From contig NZ_JACCFE010000003.1 of the NCBI RefSeq assembly GCF_014256275.1, forward strand, positions 1 to 64,000: 64,000 nt of DNA, written 5' to 3'. The DNA comes from Rhodococcus sp. 4CII (GTDB lineage Bacteria > Actinomycetota > Actinomycetes > Mycobacteriales > Mycobacteriaceae). Of the stretch, positions 62,301-64,000 are shown piece by piece (position 1 is the first letter of the stretch; each line of letters begins with the position of its first letter). Made by a program: the position numbers and the translations under genes. Under the pieces are notes generated by a model. That model saw only the letters and a list, made by a program, of their open reading frames with translations, had not been told where the DNA came from and did no database searches.

Positions 62301-63794
62301 GACCATTCCTTCTTCGACCTGGGCGGGGACTCGCTGTCCGCGACCCGGGTCGTGGCCCGGATCAACGACGAATGGGGATCGTCCCTGGGGGTGCGGGAGG
62401 TCTTCGACGCCCCCACCGTGGCCGCGCTGGCGGCACGAATCAGCACCACGACCGCCGATCCCGGCACGGTTCGACTCGGCCACATCCCGGTGCCCCAACA
62501 GATCCCACTGTCGCCGGCGCAGCGTTACCTCGACCGCACCCACACCAGCCGCCCCCTCTACAACATTGCCTTCACCATCGAGGTCCGCGGCCGATTCGAT
62601 CACCAGGCGTTCACGGGTGCCGTCACCGACCTCGTCGCCCGGCACCCCTGCCTGCGCACCGTATTCCCCGACACCCCGTCCGGTCCCCGGCAGCGTCTCC
62701 TCGACACCGGCGACGCCCTGCCCGACCTGACCCCGACCCCGGCCGACGACGACGCAGTCACCGCGGTGGTCGCGGCCGGCTTCGACGTCCGCACCCGGCC
62801 TCCGCTGCGGATCGGCGTCTTCGAACACGGACCCGATCACCATCTGATCGCCTGCGCGGTGCACCACATCGCGGTCGACGGCTGGTCCCTGGCGCCCTTG
62901 GCGCGCGACCTCGTCCTCGCCTACACCGGACGGGTCAACGGCACCGCACCTGGGTGGCCCGACCTCCCGGTCGACTACACGGACTACACGCTCTGGCAAC
63001 TGGCTCGTCTCGGCGACGAAGACGACCCCACCAGCCGCGCCGCGACGCAGATCGCCTACTGGACCCGGCAGCTGACCGGACCAGCACCGGTCCTGGCGTT
63101 GCCGGCCGATCGCCCACGCCCCGACCACTGGTCCTACGCCGGTGCGCGCATGCCGTTCTCCGTCGGCGCCGCCGCGCACCGCGCGTTGCTCGAGATCGCG
63201 CGCACCCATCGCACCGGGCTGTTCACCGCGCTGCGGTCCGCGGTGGTGATGCTCCTCGCCGAGGTCAGCGGTGACACCGACATCACGGTGGGCACCCCCA
63301 TCGCCGGACGCCACCACCCCCTGCTCGACGCGGTGGTGGGCATGTTCGTCAACACCGTCGTCCTGCGGCAACAGGTGAGCCCGGCGATGACCTTCGCCGA
63401 CCTGGTCGCCGAGGCCCGCGAAACCGAGCTGCAGGCCCTCGCGCACGCCGACGTCCCCTTCGAGCGGCTCGTCGAACTCCTCGATCCACCCCGCTCACCG
63501 TCGTCGCACCCGTTCTTCCAGGTCGCGATGTCACTGGAAAACTTCACCCACGCTCAGCTCGACGTCGAGGGCCTGAGCTTTGCGATCACACCCCGCCCGC
63601 TCGACATCGCCAAATGCGATCTGCACTTCTACTTCACCGAACGCCATGACGACACCGGCGCACCGAACGGCATCGACGCCGAACTGCTGTACTCCACCGA
63701 CCTCTTCGACACCGAATCGGCCGGGACGTACGTCACCGGTCTGCAGACCATCATCGAGGCCGCCACGTCCCTCCACCGCGGAATGCCGCACTGA
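59328..63794 (+). CDS. Nonribosomal peptide synthetase, C-A-T-C
   Basis: A 1488-residue NRPS. Domain order from motifs: condensation (HHIALDG near residue 155), adenylation (YIIYTSGSTGTPKGVVVTH near 620, NAYGPTET, HTGDQVHW, GRTDDQVKIRGLRIELGEID, PTGKLDRAAL), thiolation (SFFDLGGDSLSATRV, Ser near 1004), and a second condensation domain (HHIAVDGWS near 1178). There is no thioesterase or reductase, so the product must pass to another protein or be released by the last C domain. The start is uncertain: ATG 59328, GTG 59376 or GTG 59385; homology begins at about VTGPAVFALTAAQ. Overlapping frames from 59292 run into the methyltransferase gene. The A-domain substrate was not predicted. Confidence 0.9.
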   Translation: MGKGRQSELLRYRSIGVADVTGPAVFALTAAQKAIWLAQRLSPEVPFVIAQYAELRGPVDLDALVAANQDAYRQLCTGSVRLIEVDGEPHVVSDDTQGVAVTVVDVRSHDEPARVAQEWMRRDSTTAVDMYAGDLVVSRVLRLADDHYYWYSRAHHIALDGYGAMRLISRTAELYAADADREPAPSVAADPPGVLAEDLRYQNSQRRQRDRLFWQEETAELPPVVSLGSGVRPPGAAAHLVGGTSAAPGGAGLDHGGGLRWSATVVAAFAAFLGLMCAADDVVLSLPVSARTTALLRKSAGSVSNVLPLRLRTAVSVSVGEAVQNAQLALTGVLRRQRYRREDIGRDRDSTTVGPAQFGPVINLMMFKQQISLGGITGRVQVLTTGPTADLSVNVYPGSTDSLPRIDFEGNPAVYTENDLALHHTRFMAFLARFTAADPATPITALDLFLPGERADFAPAAGAAAADPEVLPDLLARTVAHTPDATAVVGIDRTLTYGELDRHADRLARTLIARGAGPETPVAVAIGRSIESVVALWAVAKTGAAYVPVDPAHPPDRIGYTVTDSGAAVGVTVSGARERLPDAVDWLVLDTPAGEHVAGGPGEIGCIRRPDAAHPAYIIYTSGSTGTPKGVVVTHSGLANLTREIDEKYGITARSRVLHLASPTFDTALVEVLAAAISGATLVIAPPTAFGGGELTDFLHTQRVTHLLATPSALATVNPAGLDHLELVLVGGEACPAALVHRWAHERDMRNAYGPTETTCSVTLSGPMHSAGEITIGPLMRGVQAVVLDHHLHPGPPGARGELHLAGPCLARGYHGQPALTATKFVANPFGKPGSRMFHTGDQVHWTTTRELRFLGRTDDQVKIRGLRIELGEIDTALTAHPGVRFAATTVHRRPSGDQVLVAYVAIDDPTTFDVDILRGHTREALPDYMVPSAVMIVDEVPLTPTGKLDRAALPAPQFTATAPYREPATPTERSVADTFTAVLGMSGVGADHSFFDLGGDSLSATRVVARINDEWGSSLGVREVFDAPTVAALAARISTTTADPGTVRLGHIPVPQQIPLSPAQRYLDRTHTSRPLYNIAFTIEVRGRFDHQAFTGAVTDLVARHPCLRTVFPDTPSGPRQRLLDTGDALPDLTPTPADDDAVTAVVAAGFDVRTRPPLRIGVFEHGPDHHLIACAVHHIAVDGWSLAPLARDLVLAYTGRVNGTAPGWPDLPVDYTDYTLWQLARLGDEDDPTSRAATQIAYWTRQLTGPAPVLALPADRPRPDHWSYAGARMPFSVGAAAHRALLEIARTHRTGLFTALRSAVVMLLAEVSGDTDITVGTPIAGRHHPLLDAVVGMFVNTVVLRQQVSPAMTFADLVAEARETELQALAHADVPFERLVELLDPPRSPSSHPFFQVAMSLENFTHAQLDVEGLSFAITPRPLDIAKCDLHFYFTERHDDTGAPNGIDAELLYSTDLFDTESAGTYVTGLQTIIEAATSLHRGMPH

Positions 63795-63854
63795 ACTGCC
63801 CGTGGCCTACCAGCTCGCATGACTCGCCCTGCTGCGCTCGGGAACCGCAACGCA

Positions 63855-63873
63855 CCCTCAGTTCATTCTCAGC
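63855..63873 (+). promoter_or_regulatory. 19-bp direct-repeat regulator site, terminal gene
   Basis: + sense CCCTCAGT TCA TTCTCAGC, 9 nt, then GATACT, then ATG 6 nt later. The clear leaderless-type promoter shows the motif set extends outside the 22-40 kb region. Confidence 0.6.
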
Positions 63874-63894
63874 GCCACTGCGGATACTTGCGTC

Positions 63895-64000
63895 ATGTCC
63901 ACCGTCAACGGTTTGCCCGCCCACGTGCTGCTGGTCCACTTCATCGTGGTTCTCGCTCCGCTGACCGCGATCGGGGTCGTGTTGTGCAGCGTGTGGCCGG
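63895..64000 (+). CDS. Membrane protein, DUF2231-like (partial, cut by window end)
   Basis: Only the first 35 residues are seen: MSTVNGLPAHVLLVHFIVVLAP, then LTAIGVVLCSVWP. This matches the N terminus of small polytopic DUF2231-type membrane proteins of Rhodococcus. The ATG is 6-7 nt after a GATACT -10 element, so the transcript is probably leaderless. Confidence 0.6.
   Translation, partial: MSTVNGLPAHVLLVHFIVVLAPLTAIGVVLCSVWP

Noticed and set aside
58878..63446. 1522-codon open frame on the - strand
   Set aside because: It is the antisense shadow of the NRPS and methyltransferase genes; composition is Arg/Gly-rich without domains, while the + strand has complete NRPS motifs.
1..64000. tRNA, tmRNA or rRNA genes
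   Set aside because: No cloverleaf-like stretch or rRNA signature was noticed by eye; a tRNAscan run would be needed to exclude them.

Overview
The window reads as a large extrachromosomal replicon (probably a plasmid) of a mycolic-acid actinomycete, most likely Rhodococcus. The evidence is high G+C, many GTG starts, plasmid functions (PrimPol-type replication initiator, ParA/RHH partition pair, SpdB-like membrane protein), an MspA-family porin, HadA/HadB-type dehydratases, and many proteins that look like Rhodococcus or Mycobacterium families. The first 12 kb is visibly less GC-rich than the rest. No rRNA or tRNA gene was recognised.

Layout. 0-3.6 kb: a compact module with an XRE-type regulator and a small partner on the + strand, facing an overlapping -strand operon of nucleoside hydrolase, ImmA/IrrE metalloprotease and a polytopic membrane protein. 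3.7-12.3 kb: plasmid backbone (RHH protein, replication initiator, candidate iterons, resolvase remnants, spdB-like gene, parAB, and a 2.2-kb array of near-palindromic motifs built from repeated blocks). 12.3-15.2 kb: a mobile element with two tandem tyrosine recombinases; it cuts off the last copy of the array. 15.4-19.4 kb: AI-2E transporter, hemerythrin-like protein, two broken genes and two tiny ORFs. 19.5-40.3 kb: an envelope-stress style region with PAP2-DedA-SGNH, a phosphodiester glycosidase pseudogene, a histidine kinase/response regulator pair, a lipoprotein-ABC exporter operon, two COG4705 membrane proteins, a VWA protein, a PAP2-like protein without catalytic motifs, a CD225-type protein, a polysaccharide deacetylase and a porin. 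40.3-58.3 kb: small accessory genes, many of unknown function and several broken. 58.6-64 kb: a methyltransferase, a C-A-T-C NRPS and the start of a membrane protein gene.

How the parts fit. The clearest shared logic is a 19-bp motif of two 8-bp half-sites separated by 3 bp (half-site TTCTCAGC or a variant). It occurs in nearly all intergenic promoters between 22 and 40 kb and again at 63.86 kb, usually 8-11 bp upstream of a -10-like hexamer. It also lies upstream of the OmpR-type response regulator itself. This suggests one two-component system controls a set of envelope genes and perhaps a family of short structured RNAs (33.5, 37.6 and 40.0 kb).

More than ten genes carry one or more frameshifts or stops. 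I cannot tell genuine decay from assembly errors. All family names come from reading the translated sequence; no database search was run.
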